From: Methanogenium sp. S4BF
Lineage (GTDB): Archaea; Halobacteriota; Methanomicrobia; Methanomicrobiales; Methanomicrobiaceae
DNA length: 64,000 bases
NCBI RefSeq assembly: GCF_029633965.1
Contig: NZ_CP091277.1
Location: 1,857,940 to 1,921,939, forward strand
Direction of reading: 5' to 3'
Shown: piece by piece, positions 24,535-33,145 of the stretch
Layout of the letters: each line of letters starts with the position of its first letter
Numbering within the stretch: position 1 is the first letter of the stretch
The notes under the pieces: model-generated
What the model saw: the letters and a program-made list of their open reading frames with translations, nothing else
Told to the model about the DNA's origin: nothing
Databases searched by the model: none
Program-made: the position numbers and the translations under genes

Positions 24535-26027
24535 ACACGATCACCTTTACCATCGAACGCTTTGACCCGGAGACGGACCCGGCACCGCATACCGAGACCT
24601 ATACTGTGGATATAAACGAGGGGGCACGGGTGCTGCATGCCCTCCACGCAGTCCGCGAGCAGTGTGACCCGACACTTTCCTACCGCTACTGCTGCATGTC
24701 CGGCCAGTGCGGCAGCTGTGCGGTCCGGGTAAACGGCGAGCCGGTGCTCGCGTGCATGCACGAGGCCTATGACGGCATGGCAGTCGCCCCCCTGAACCTC
24801 CCGGTGGAGCGGGACCTCGCCGTGGAGATGAAAAGCTACCTGCAGGACCTTGCCGGGATCACACCGGGCATCTTCACCGGTTACCTGACGATGGAGGCAA
24901 ACGAGGCAATCCGGCCCATCCGGGACTGTATCGAATGCCTCGCCTGCGTCTCCGAGTGCCCCGCGGTTGCCGTCACCACCTTTGCGGGGCCGACAGCGAT
25001 GCGTCAGGAGATGCGCATCGCCCTTGACCCGCGGGACGACCGGGACCGTGCGGCCCTCTCTGTCGACGAGGGCCTCTTTACGTGCACCACCTGCCAGCGC
25101 TGCCTTGAAGTCTGCCCGAAACATATTGCGATTCCGGGGAAGGCCATCGAGAAGCTGCGGGAGATCGCCCATCGCGAGGGCCTCACCCTGCCGAAGCACC
25201 AGACGGTCGCAGAGATGGTCCGCGCCACCGGACGAAGCGTGGACCGCATCATGCCCACCGTGCTGGAGCAGGTACCGGAAGTGATCGAACCGCTGGATGA
25301 AGTGAAAGGCGAAGTGGGCTTCTTTGTCGGCTGCATGTACAACGGACGTCTGCCGGACACCGCCCTGAAGATGCTTGCAGTGCTGCGCAGAAACGGCATC
25401 CGTGTCATCATCCCTCCCGAACAGGTATGCTGCGGCTCACCGCTGATACGGACCGGCCAGACGGAATATATCCGCGAACTCAAACGGATTAATATCGGGT
25501 GCTTCGTCGACCGGGGCATCGAAACCGTCCTCACGATGTGTGCCGGGTGCGGCTCAACCCTGAAGAACGATTACGACACGCCCTTCCGGGTGATGGATAT
25601 CAATGAACTGCTGGACGAATACGGCGTCGAACCGCCGGCCTCATCCTCTGTTCCCATGACCTACCACGACCCCTGCCATCTCCGCCGGGGTCAGGGCGTT
25701 ACCGAAGAGCCGCGGGCCCTGCTCCGTAAACTGACAGACGATTTCCGTGAGATGCCCGCACGCTGCTGCGGGGCGGGGGGTGGTGTCCGCTCCGGGCTTC
25801 CCGATGAAGCAGCAGACCTCGGCCGTGACCGCCGGGATGCCATTGCAGAGACCGGTGCAGCCGTTGTTGTCACCTCATGCCCGTTCTGTGAGTTTCATAT
25901 TGGTGAGCACTCCGACGTCCCCGTCATCAACATCACGACCCTCCTTTTTGAGGGATATGAAGCAAAGGATGAGGCGTCAGGTGAGGATTCCGGGTGGAAA
26001 GACCTCCCCTGCAGGGACGCCGAATAG
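24531..26027 (+). CDS. tfrB: Thiol:fumarate reductase subunit B (Fe-S and CCG domains)
   Basis: Electron-transfer and thiol-oxidising subunit of TfrAB. Its 498 residues fall into three parts: an N-terminal 2Fe-2S domain (YRYCCMSGQCGSCAV...LAC), a 4Fe-4S domain with CIECLACVSECP and CTTCQRCLEVCP, and a HdrB-like region with two CCG motifs (QVCCGSPLIRTG and ARCCGAGGGVRSG) that would bind the unusual cluster reacting with CoM-SH and CoB-SH. It overlaps tfrA by four bases. A strong terminator follows at 26058. Completeness of both subunits suggests a working enzyme, probably feeding succinate to biosynthesis. Confidence 0.94.
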   Translation: MNTITFTIERFDPETDPAPHTETYTVDINEGARVLHALHAVREQCDPTLSYRYCCMSGQCGSCAVRVNGEPVLACMHEAYDGMAVAPLNLPVERDLAVEMKSYLQDLAGITPGIFTGYLTMEANEAIRPIRDCIECLACVSECPAVAVTTFAGPTAMRQEMRIALDPRDDRDRAALSVDEGLFTCTTCQRCLEVCPKHIAIPGKAIEKLREIAHREGLTLPKHQTVAEMVRATGRSVDRIMPTVLEQVPEVIEPLDEVKGEVGFFVGCMYNGRLPDTALKMLAVLRRNGIRVIIPPEQVCCGSPLIRTGQTEYIRELKRINIGCFVDRGIETVLTMCAGCGSTLKNDYDTPFRVMDINELLDEYGVEPPASSSVPMTYHDPCHLRRGQGVTEEPRALLRKLTDDFREMPARCCGAGGGVRSGLPDEAADLGRDRRDAIAETGAAVVVTSCPFCEFHIGEHSDVPVINITTLLFEGYEAKDEASGEDSGWKDLPCRDAE

Positions 26028-26057
26028 CAAAATAAAAAACATATCTGATACGAAGAA

Positions 26058-26086
26058 GGGGAATGCCCCCCATCCCCTCTTTTTTT
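26058..26086 (+). terminator. Hairpin plus T-tract after tfrB
   Basis: GGGGA (26058-26062) pairs with TCCCC (26073-26077), followed by TCTTTTTTT. Placed between convergent tfrB and the HEAT lipoprotein gene, it suits termination of tfrAB. Confidence 0.6.
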
Positions 26087-26105
26087 GATTGTGTTCTCTG
26101 CCGTT

Positions 26106-26723
26106 TTAGTCTGCTGCCGCAGCAGTCCCGTTCTGCACGCCATTCAATGCTCCGGCCTTGTATTGAGCACTGAAATAGATTGACTTAATGAGGGCGTCTG
26201 CTTCACGGGCATAGTCCGGATTTGTACTCAGGGCGGCCGCCTGCAGCGCGGGTACAGCCGGTTCACCAATCCGGATGATGACCTCTTTTACCTTCTGTGT
26301 GTCTGAATCACCGCGTTCGAGGGCGTCAAGCAGGTACGGCACCGCAGGCGCACCGATACCCACAAGGGTCGTCGCACAGATCATCCGGGTGTCAGGGTTC
26401 TCAGAATCCAGAGCGGCCACCAGCGGTGAAACCGCCGGTTCCCCAATCTCCCGGAGAATAAATGCACCGTATATACGGGTCTTGTTGTCACCCGCGGCAA
26501 AGGAGTCAATGATTGGCTGGACGGCGGGTTCACCGGCCCCGATTAGGGCGTTGATGGCGGCAAGTTCCGCCTCCGGATCGTCAGAAGAAAGTGCCTGTAT
26601 CTGCTCTTGAATCACCCCGCCGGTGCCTGCATCCCCTGCTGCATTCTCTGCGCATCCGCAGATGCAGACGGCGAGGAGCAGAAGAATCAGGACACCGGCC
26701 TTCCATGCCGGAGATGGTCGCAT
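26106..26723 (-). CDS. HEAT-repeat lipoprotein
   Basis: 205 residues. The N-terminus is a signal sequence (VLILLLLAVCICGC) ending in a lipobox-like ICGC, so the mature protein would be lipid-anchored at the outer face of the membrane. The body is a run of about four to five HEAT/PBS-lyase-type repeats, each with the shape IGEPAV-PLV-AL, for example GEPAVSPLVAALDSENPDTR and GAPAVPYLLDALERGDSDTQ. Such scaffolds bind proteins; no enzymatic residues are seen. It stands alone on the minus strand, 87 bases below thioredoxin reductase. Target unknown. Confidence 0.8.
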   Translation of the reverse strand: MRPSPAWKAGVLILLLLAVCICGCAENAAGDAGTGGVIQEQIQALSSDDPEAELAAINALIGAGEPAVQPIIDSFAAGDNKTRIYGAFILREIGEPAVSPLVAALDSENPDTRMICATTLVGIGAPAVPYLLDALERGDSDTQKVKEVIIRIGEPAVPALQAAALSTNPDYAREADALIKSIYFSAQYKAGALNGVQNGTAAAAD

Positions 26724-26810
26724 ACATACCCGGTTGGCCGTAAACAGAGAAAAATCCCACGCACAGGAAGGGAGAAGGGTGAAAAAAGGGAAAGCGAAAA
26801 ACAGCTCCCT

Positions 26811-27971
26811 TCAGCGGCTCCGCGAGAGATACTGGTATGCTTCAAGCGCTGCTTTGGCACCCTCGCCTGAGGCAATGATCACCTGCTTACTGTGTACCTC
26901 TGTGATATCACCTGCCGCAAAGACACCGGGCCGCGAAGTGGTGCAGTTCACATCAATTTTTATTTCACCATGCTCGTTCAGGTCCACAAAACCGTCCAGG
27001 AAGCCATTGTTCGGCTGATGACCAATTGCAAGGAAGAGGCCGTCCACCGCAAGACGGGTCTCACTGCCCGTCTCCTGGTCGGTGATGGTAATACCCTGCA
27101 CCAGTGTCTCCCCATGGATGGCAGTCACCACCGCCGGTTTATGAGTGAAGATATTTTTAACGGTTGCATACTCCTTCTGGTATATTTCGTCTGCCCGCAG
27201 TTTTGAACGTACGATGAGGTGCACCTCTTTTGCAATACCACTCATCTCAATTGCGGTCGTAAGGGCATAATTGCCACCGCCGACAACCGCGACCGTCTTC
27301 CCGGCAAAGAGCGGTCCGTCGCAGGTGGAGCAGATACTCTCCCCGCGGCCAATGAACCGCTTCTCCTCAGGAAGGCCCAGCCACTGCGGACGCATACCGG
27401 AGGTGATGATGACAGCCCGGGCGGAGAATGTTCGCCCGGAGGCAGTCTCTGCCGCAAATCCGCGATCTGTTTCTTCGTGGAGGGCGGTGACCGAGTCAAG
27501 CTCAAGAGTGATGCCCGCCTCCTCACGCACCTTCTCCTCAAATTTCTGCATCAGCTCCCCGCCGGTCACCAGACGGAACCCCATATAATTCTCGATGGCC
27601 CACGATTCAAGGGCCTGACCCCCGATATTCTCCGTGAGCACCAGCACCGAGAGCATCTTTCGTGAGGCATACATCGCAGCCGTGAGACCGGCAGGCCCGC
27701 CCCCGATGATGAGCACATCGTAGACGTCCGGGGCCTCCCCGGTTTCAAAGAGTTCGCGGAAACGGGCCACATCAAACCCGACGATAACCTCCCCATCCAC
27801 CACGGTGACCGGCACCCCGTACTGGCCGGACAGCTTCACCATCTCTTCTGCGGCGCTGCGATCCCTCCCGACATCGACTTCAGTGAACGGCACCCCCAGA
27901 CGGGAGAGATATCCCTTCGTCAGGCGGCAGTACTGGCACCCTTCCGTAGAATATATCGTGACATTCGGCAT
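26811..27971 (-). CDS. Glutaredoxin-thioredoxin reductase fusion
   Basis: 386 residues combining an N-terminal glutaredoxin-like domain (about 1-78, active site STEGCQYCRLTKG, cis-Pro GVPVTVVDG) with a complete flavoprotein thioredoxin reductase: FAD motif VLIIGGGPAGLTAAMYA, redox-active ICSTCDGPLF, NAD(P)H motif VAVVGGGNYALTTAIE and the final ATAGD-like FAAGDITEVHSKQ. The built-in CxxC domain may be its first substrate. Start ATG 27971 (MPNVTIYS) is the natural glutaredoxin start; the longer frame overlaps the rubrerythrin gene. It follows rubrerythrin by about 60 bases on the same strand, forming an rbr-trxB unit of oxygen defence. Confidence 0.93.
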   Translation of the reverse strand: MPNVTIYSTEGCQYCRLTKGYLSRLGVPFTEVDVGRDRSAAEEMVKLSGQYGVPVTVVDGEVIVGFDVARFRELFETGEAPDVYDVLIIGGGPAGLTAAMYASRKMLSVLVLTENIGGQALESWAIENYMGFRLVTGGELMQKFEEKVREEAGITLELDSVTALHEETDRGFAAETASGRTFSARAVIITSGMRPQWLGLPEEKRFIGRGESICSTCDGPLFAGKTVAVVGGGNYALTTAIEMSGIAKEVHLIVRSKLRADEIYQKEYATVKNIFTHKPAVVTAIHGETLVQGITITDQETGSETRLAVDGLFLAIGHQPNNGFLDGFVDLNEHGEIKIDVNCTTSRPGVFAAGDITEVHSKQVIIASGEGAKAALEAYQYLSRSR

Positions 27972-28032
27972 GATCTCATCTAGACCACAGAGGCAGATAA
28001 GGCTTACCGGCCCGGCAGGGAAAAAGGGAGGG

Positions 28033-28533
28033 TTATTCAATCAGTTCAAACTTTGTGCCCGGAATACCACAGATGGGGCAGCGCTCCGGCACTTCGCCAA
28101 GCACTACGTTGCCGCAGAACGGACAGAGATGAACAGGAGTCTCCTCAAGATCGCCACCGGCCTTCACAGCATCCAGCGCTTTGGCATAGAGTCCCGCGTG
28201 GACCTCCTCTGCCTTCATTGCATGGGTGAATACCGTCCGTGCCTCACTGGCATTTTCGGCCGTTGCCTCCTCAATAAAAGAAGGGTACATCTCGGTGAAC
28301 TCGTGCGTCTCCCCTTCAACGGCACCGCTGAGATTCTCCTCGGTTGACCCGATTGCCTTCAGGGCCCCGAGAAGACGCCGTGCATGGATCTCCTCTGCTC
28401 TGGATGCTGCTGCAAAGAGTTTCGCCACGACCGGGTATCCCTCATCCTTTGCCTTCACTGAATAATTAGCGTATTTGCGATTCGCCTGCGATTCTCCGGC
28501 AAACGCTGCCCACGCATTCTCTTCTGTTGTCAT
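28033..28533 (-). CDS. Rubrerythrin
   Basis: Non-haem di-iron peroxidase of 166 residues that detoxifies H2O2 with electrons from rubredoxin-type donors. The ferritin-like four-helix domain carries the iron ligands in FAGESQANRKYANYS, RAEEIHARRLLG, EATAENASEA and KAEEVHAGLY. The C-terminal rubredoxin-like domain has CPFCGNVVLG and RCPICGIPG. ATG 28533 gives the standard start MTTEENAW; the longer frame is not protein-like. First gene of the rbr-thioredoxin reductase unit; divergent from radC. Confidence 0.96.
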   Translation of the reverse strand: MTTEENAWAAFAGESQANRKYANYSVKAKDEGYPVVAKLFAAASRAEEIHARRLLGALKAIGSTEENLSGAVEGETHEFTEMYPSFIEEATAENASEARTVFTHAMKAEEVHAGLYAKALDAVKAGGDLEETPVHLCPFCGNVVLGEVPERCPICGIPGTKFELIE

Positions 28534-28695
28534 CGTAATCTCTGACCTCTTCCTTTTGGATAGGAATAGAACGGACATACTCCCTATTAAAAACTTCCCC
28601 GACCGCAGGGGAGGCTGCTGCATACCGTCACCGTTTTATGCCCTGTTTGCCATTCTCTCACTATAGTAACCAATTTTGGTGGTAAAGGGAACAAT

Positions 28696-29361
28696 ATGGC
28701 AGTGAAACGGATGCGCGATACTGAAATGGTTGACCGGCCCCGGGAGCGGATCGCCGCCGCCGGACCGGCAGTCCTTGATAACCGTGAACTCGTTGCGGCA
28801 ATCATCGGGAGAGGCATTTCCGGCCGTGATGTAAACACAATCGCAACCGACATCACCGCCCTTCTGGATGAGAAGGGGACCGAGATGACCTACGATGATC
28901 TGAAGGCCATAAAGGGAATCGGAGGGAGCAGGGCGTCCCAGATGGTGGCAGCCTTTGAACTCGCCCGCCGCTACATCAAAAAGCCCGGCACCACGATCTC
29001 GCGGCCGGAGGATATCCTGATGATGTCTGCCGACCTGCTTCACAAACAACAGGAGCACTTTGTCGCTTTCACCCTCAACGGGGCGGGGGAGGTTATCCGG
29101 CGTCATACAATCACAAAAGGCACACTCACCCATTCTCCGGTGCACCCCCGCGAGGTGTTTGCCCCCGCACTCACAGACCGTGCCGCCTCTGTGATCTTTG
29201 TCCATAACCATCCCTCCGGCAGCACCGAACCCTCAGACGCAGATATCACCATCACCCGCACCCTCGCTGAGGCAGGAGAGATTCTCGGCATCCGGGTGCT
29301 TGACCATGTGATCGTCGCAAAGACGGGGCACACCAGTCTAAAGGAGCGCGGCCTTTTCTAG
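28696..29361 (+). CDS. radC: RadC-family JAB-domain protein
   Basis: 221 residues: N-terminal helix-hairpin-helix part (about 40-100, DLKAIKGIGGSRASQMVAAF) and a C-terminal JAB/MPN metalloprotease-like domain (about 105-221) with the metal site VHNHPSGSTEPSDADI. Named RadC by homology; its biochemical role is not established. ATG 28696 follows a weak AT-rich promoter. The downstream gap to 29556 holds one very short frame only. The family is mainly bacterial, so archaeal occurrence may reflect transfer (inference). Confidence 0.93.
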   Translation: MAVKRMRDTEMVDRPRERIAAAGPAVLDNRELVAAIIGRGISGRDVNTIATDITALLDEKGTEMTYDDLKAIKGIGGSRASQMVAAFELARRYIKKPGTTISRPEDILMMSADLLHKQQEHFVAFTLNGAGEVIRRHTITKGTLTHSPVHPREVFAPALTDRAASVIFVHNHPSGSTEPSDADITITRTLAEAGEILGIRVLDHVIVAKTGHTSLKERGLF

Positions 29362-29391
29362 AAGCCGGGGACTCTCACGAAGAGAGGATCC

Positions 29392-29484
29392 ATGAAAGAG
29401 TGGTTACACCGAACCCGGGTTCTGCCGAACAGAACATACCCCCTATCTCATGGGAAAAAAGCCATAATTTCCTTTCGGGCGTGA
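29392..29484 (+). CDS. Possible 30-residue basic peptide
   Basis: ATG 29392 is preceded by GAGAGGATC at good distance and encodes a basic peptide starting MKEWLHRTRVLPNRTYPLSH and ending at TGA 29482. Unrecognised. It sits just after radC. Support is only the ribosome-binding site, so this may be chance. Confidence 0.2.
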   Translation: MKEWLHRTRVLPNRTYPLSHGKKAIISFRA

Positions 29485-29556
29485 AAATCCTGAGGGTGTC
29501 ATCACGGATGCGACCGGGAAAAATGCAGGGGATGACGGCCTTCCTGCCAGTTCGGG

Positions 29557-30162
29557 TTACACTGCCATATCACGGGCGATAAGCTCACCCATCTGATATC
29601 CTTTCTCGTAGGCGGCCTTCATTACTGCCGGCTGTGTCGTAATGTCGATTACTTCATCCATGTTATTCTGCAGCACCTCATCCCAGTACGGGCAGTCGAT
29701 GATGTCGCAGAAAGCCTTCATGGAGAGGATGACACCGTCGAAATCATGTTCAATATTCTGCCCTCCGATGCTCAGAAGAAGCGTTTTACGGTGTTTCTTC
29801 TTTTCGGGGGTGACGAGCGGCTCTTTCCTGAAGTACTTCGCCATAAAAAAGACCTGAAACCGGTCCATAAACGATTTCAGGGCACCCGGAATGCCCATCG
29901 TCATCACCGGCGTGGCCACGATGAGACCGTCAATATTACGGAATTTCTCAAAAAAGGGGGTCACATCATCATTTATTCCACAGGTGGCATGCTCCTGACA
30001 GTAGAGTATCTCTTTACAGGGGCTGAATTTGAGTCGCGGCACAGCAACGATCTCCACCTCACAGCCCGCATCACGGATCCCCCGCACCGCTTCATTCATC
30101 AGTTTTGCCGTATTTCCCTTTGGTCGCGGACTTCCCAGTAGGGCAATAATCTGTGGTGCCAT
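29557..30162 (-). CDS. Flavodoxin-fold NAD(P)H oxidoreductase / iron-sulfur flavoprotein-like
   Basis: 201 residues of the flavodoxin-like family that includes methanogen iron-sulfur flavoproteins. The FMN phosphate loop is ALLGSPRPKGNTAKLMNEA; the cysteine region is SPCKEILYCQEHATCGINDD, with three cysteines in an unusual spacing; FMN-contact loops are VATPVMTMGIPGALKSFMDR and the later SIGGQNIEHDFDG. Isf-type proteins accept electrons from ferredoxin and reduce O2 or H2O2, which would suit the surrounding oxygen-defence genes. ATG 30162 is the natural start. Divergent from the rubredoxin-like gene. Confidence 0.85.
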   Translation of the reverse strand: MAPQIIALLGSPRPKGNTAKLMNEAVRGIRDAGCEVEIVAVPRLKFSPCKEILYCQEHATCGINDDVTPFFEKFRNIDGLIVATPVMTMGIPGALKSFMDRFQVFFMAKYFRKEPLVTPEKKKHRKTLLLSIGGQNIEHDFDGVILSMKAFCDIIDCPYWDEVLQNNMDEVIDITTQPAVMKAAYEKGYQMGELIARDMAV

Positions 30163-30293
30163 TGATGGAGGGTATGGTGCTCATCATAATAATGATTCCT
30201 GATGAGAAAACGTGACGCAGTATTTATTCAGAACTATCGGCCGGGAAAAGTTTATTACACCGTAGTATGATGTAGGCATAGAGGTAAGTATTC

Positions 30294-30512
30294 ATGAGTG
30301 AAAGCCCAAAACGAGTGAAAGCCGGTGAAAAAGTCGGACCAGGGACATACAAGTGTATTGACTGCGGCCTTGAATTTGCCATTGATGAGTCCGACAAGGA
30401 TCTCAGGAAATGTCCTACATGTGCCTGTGAGTATTATGACTGTTTCCCGATGACTCACATCCGGGAAGATATCAAGACCCCTGAAGATGCCAGACATCCC
30501 CCGAAACGCTGA
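30294..30512 (+). CDS. Rubredoxin-like zinc-ribbon/FeS4 small protein
   Basis: 72 residues with two cysteine pairs, KCIDCGLEFAIDE and KCPTCACEYYDC, which would bind a single Fe or Zn. It resembles rubredoxin-like modules of rubrerythrins rather than true rubredoxin. GAGGTA lies before ATG 30294. Fifty-five bases separate it from the desulforedoxin ORF, then the AhpD-like gene, so the three form a small redox operon. Likely an electron carrier of the peroxide-defence system (inference). Confidence 0.8.
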   Translation: MSESPKRVKAGEKVGPGTYKCIDCGLEFAIDESDKDLRKCPTCACEYYDCFPMTHIREDIKTPEDARHPPKR

Positions 30513-30567
30513 AGGAATGAACCTGAAAAGGGGAGGAACCACCTCCCCGACAACGGAGTGAAGATAA

Positions 30568-30693
30568 ATGGTAAATGTGTCAGATGAAGGACAGGTCTTT
30601 GAATGTGAGATCTGCGGAAATGTCGTTGAAGTAAAAGAAGTAGGCGGGGGAGAACTCGTCTGCTGCGGTGAGCCGATGGCCCTGCAGGAGTAA
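30568..30693 (+). CDS. Desulforedoxin-type small FeS4 protein
   Basis: A 41-residue protein from ATG 30568 to TAA 30691. It carries the desulforedoxin pattern: two separated cysteines ([11 protein letters not shown]) and an adjacent pair ([12 protein letters not shown]), the same module that begins class II superoxide reductases and desulfoferrodoxin. Here the catalytic superoxide-reductase domain is absent, so it should act as an electron carrier. It is followed six bases later by the AhpD-like gene, indicating co-translation. Confidence 0.88.
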   Translation: MVNVSDEGQVFECEICGNVVEVKEVGGGELVCCGEPMALQE

Positions 30694-30699
30694 AAACCG

Positions 30700-31044
30700 A
30701 TGGATGCACAGCTCAAAGAACTGGAAGAGGAGATCGGCAAGGTCCCTCTTATCGTGAAGAAGTGGGCGGAAGAAGACCCGGAACTGAAGGACTGGGTCGC
30801 GTCAATGGATAAACTGATCTGGAAAGACGGAAAACTGTCCCGACAGACAAAGAAGATAATCGCAATCTGTGTGGCAGCAGCCCTCCGTGACCGGCATGCG
30901 GTCCGGGCACAGGCAGCAGGGGCATCCAGCCTTGGTGTCGATTATGACGAGGTGGAAGAGGCACTCCGGGTGACATTCCTGCTTGCAGGCATGCCGGCCT
31001 ATACCTATGGGCGCACTGCAATCGACGACCTGATGAAAAAATAA
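30700..31044 (+). CDS. Carboxymuconolactone decarboxylase/AhpD-like protein lacking the CxxC
   Basis: 114 residues of the all-helical CMD/AhpD family, seen in GKLSRQTKKIIAICVAAALR and the helix DYDEVEEALRVTFLLAG. AhpD-type peroxidase partners carry CxxCxxxH at the end of the second helix; here the place reads LRDRHAVRAQAAG, so both cysteines are missing. It is therefore probably not a thiol peroxidase by the AhpD mechanism. Position behind two FeS4 mini-proteins and ahead of a peroxiredoxin still points to redox stress. Confidence 0.82.
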   Translation: MDAQLKELEEEIGKVPLIVKKWAEEDPELKDWVASMDKLIWKDGKLSRQTKKIIAICVAAALRDRHAVRAQAAGASSLGVDYDEVEEALRVTFLLAGMPAYTYGRTAIDDLMKK

Positions 31045-31222
31045 TCCGCCAGGCGCTTTCCCGGCGGTATCCCCCCTTATTCAATGATCTGAACAGCCGA
31101 GCGGAGCAGCCGGGTGCAGAACAGTCACTCCTTTGCTTCAGCCCGTCCGACGGTGAGAATGATACAAATGAGACGCCCTGCCGCCTAAAACGGCAATCGC
31201 CTCATGATGAAGAGGAATACAA

Positions 31223-31888
31223 ATGTGTGACGACGAGTTGTTTGACGAATGCCTCTGCTGTCAGGGAGGACCGGTGCTGGGTGAACCTGCACCGGATTTC
31301 TCCGCCGTGACGACACAGGGGCCGATGAAACTGGAGGATTATCGGGGAAAATGGGTGGTGCTCTTCAGTCACCCGGCAGACTTCACCCCGGTCTGCACCA
31401 CCGAGTTTATGGCATTTGCAGGAGTGTATGAGGAGCTTCGGGCGCTGAATGCGTACCTCATCGGCCTCTCCATTGACTCGGTGCATGCCCACCTCGGGTG
31501 GATACGTAACATTAAGGAAAGGATGGGAGTAGACATTCCCTTCCCGGTCATAGCCGACCTCGACATGAATGTGGCCCACCTGTATGGCATGGTTCAGCAA
31601 GGGGCGAGCAGCACGGCAACGGTCCGGTGTGTCTTCTTTATTGATCCGGAGGGCATTCTGCGTGCCATGATCTACTACCCGCTCACAAACGGACGGTATA
31701 TTCCGGAGATTGTCCGGCTGGTGAAGGCGCTCCAGACAACCGACGAGAAGGGTGTCGCCACTCCCGCAAACTGGCAGCCGGGCGACAAGGTGGTTGTGCC
31801 GGCGCCGGCAACCCAGGCAGCTGCAGAAGCACGCCTTCAGGAGGGATACGAGTGCAAGGACTGGTATCTCTGCTTTAAAGAGATCTGA
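31223..31888 (+). CDS. Peroxiredoxin (Prx6/AhpC-TSA type)
   Basis: 221 residues. The AhpC/TSA core shows the peroxidatic cysteine in SHPADFTPVCTTEFMAFAG, the conserved FPVIADLDMNVAHLYGM, and a C-terminal extension as in archaeal Prx6-like enzymes ending YECKDWYLCFKEI, where extra cysteines could resolve the sulfenic acid. Unusually the first 14 residues add four more cysteines (CDDELFDECLCCQGG). GAGGAA lies before ATG 31223. It is 178 bases behind the AhpD-like gene and has its own probable promoter. A T-tract (CCCCCCTTTTTTTG) follows the stop. Confidence 0.93.
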   Translation: MCDDELFDECLCCQGGPVLGEPAPDFSAVTTQGPMKLEDYRGKWVVLFSHPADFTPVCTTEFMAFAGVYEELRALNAYLIGLSIDSVHAHLGWIRNIKERMGVDIPFPVIADLDMNVAHLYGMVQQGASSTATVRCVFFIDPEGILRAMIYYPLTNGRYIPEIVRLVKALQTTDEKGVATPANWQPGDKVVVPAPATQAAAEARLQEGYECKDWYLCFKEI

Positions 31889-32063
31889 GATCTCCCCCCT
31901 TTTTTTGAGCGCAGGAAGACGGCCGGCATCTCACGCTGCGGGCGGCGGAGAATACATGCGCTGCAACCAACAATGATATATAAATATTTGCATTCTCCCG
32001 GAGAAACGTCTGTATCATGCCAATTCACAACGATTTTCCATATAAACTGATCTGACATTTGTC

Positions 32064-32927
32064 GTGAGGTTTATCATCCAGAAGGATCCATCTACCATCA
32101 GGAAACGTCTCATGCCTATGCAGCGTACCGAGGTTCCGTCTCTCAGAAGCGCCTGGACCAAAACCAAAGAGTACCAGCTCCTTGCCATTCTTGAAGAGGA
32201 ATACGGCTTAAAACATGCGACCAGCCGTTCCCTTGTCAATCTGATGAACGAATTCGCAGGGGAATTCTACGGATGGCACCGCGGGGACATGCAAATAATC
32301 TATCATACGGTAGATATGCGGGAACCCCCGGGGAGGGCATTCGGGGAGATGCCGCTCCGGCCCGTATTTCTCACGATATCGGTACCGGAGGACGCAGCGG
32401 CATTTGAGAAGGGGGGTTTGCAGGGGATGCGGCAGTATAAACTGATCCGACTCGCCCGTGAGGCCTATGACCAGGGCGGCCTTTTGACCCAGCATGACCT
32501 GGCACTCCTGCTCACCACCTCCTCACGCACCATCCAGCGTGACATCAAGGAACTGAGAGGCGCAGGCATCCGGCTGCCGACACGGGGTGCCATTCATGAA
32601 TACGGGCATATTCCGTCCATACGCTCGGTCTGTGTCGATCGCTTCCTTTGCGGTGAGGATGTGGACAGTACCGCTGATGAATGCGGCGTTTCTGTCGACA
32701 TCGTCCGCAGATATCACCGGCAGTTCACCGATACCGTGGTGCTGTATGCACGGGGGTACCGGGCAAATGAAATCATTGACGTCACCGGCATTCCCGAAAA
32801 GGTGGTCGGAGAATTCCTTATTCTCTATGAATGCCACAAGAACCGGAAGAGTCCGAGGCTGAATGATTTTTTTGCCCGATACACACCGGGCATCATCCAG
32901 CGCCCGGTCCCGTTTGCCCCCCGGTAG
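32064..32927 (+). CDS. DUF1670-like helix-turn-helix protein
   Basis: About 287 residues from a GTG at 32064, or 271 from ATG 32112. It resembles the DUF1670 (PF07900) family of archaeal proteins: an N-terminal helical part with LLAILEEEYGLKHATSRSLV, a beta-rich middle, then two helix-turn-helix regions (LTQHDLALLLTTSSRTIQRDIKEL and ECGVSVDIVRRYHRQFTD). The second half is clearly built like a DNA-binding or transposase-derived regulator. No catalytic residues are seen. It sits upstream of the mini-ORF chain and may control it. Start is uncertain. Confidence 0.75.
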   Translation: MRFIIQKDPSTIRKRLMPMQRTEVPSLRSAWTKTKEYQLLAILEEEYGLKHATSRSLVNLMNEFAGEFYGWHRGDMQIIYHTVDMREPPGRAFGEMPLRPVFLTISVPEDAAAFEKGGLQGMRQYKLIRLAREAYDQGGLLTQHDLALLLTTSSRTIQRDIKELRGAGIRLPTRGAIHEYGHIPSIRSVCVDRFLCGEDVDSTADECGVSVDIVRRYHRQFTDTVVLYARGYRANEIIDVTGIPEKVVGEFLILYECHKNRKSPRLNDFFARYTPGIIQRPVPFAPR

Positions 32928-33110
32928 TCCATCGGCAGTCGGACACACGCACCTGAAGGGAGCATATAATACCTTTGATTAGAGCATTGCGGTCAGGAAA
33001 GCCTTAAAATATCAACAATCATTGAAATCAGGCAATTTTTCTCAAAAAATCAATTTTAAGCCAGAATTGGATTTATCACAACTTTGTAATAGTTTCACGT
33101 ATGCGAAAGG

Positions 33111-33119
33111 TTTAATATG
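33111..33119 (+). promoter_or_regulatory. TATA box ahead of the mini-ORF chain
   Basis: TTTAATATG at 33111-33119 lies 27-35 bases before ATG 33146, which is normal archaeal promoter spacing. Transcription would begin about 33140, making the first mini-ORF almost leaderless, though GGGGTGA is also present. Confidence 0.45.
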
Positions 33120-33145
33120 TATTGGCGTAGAGATAGGGGTGACAA

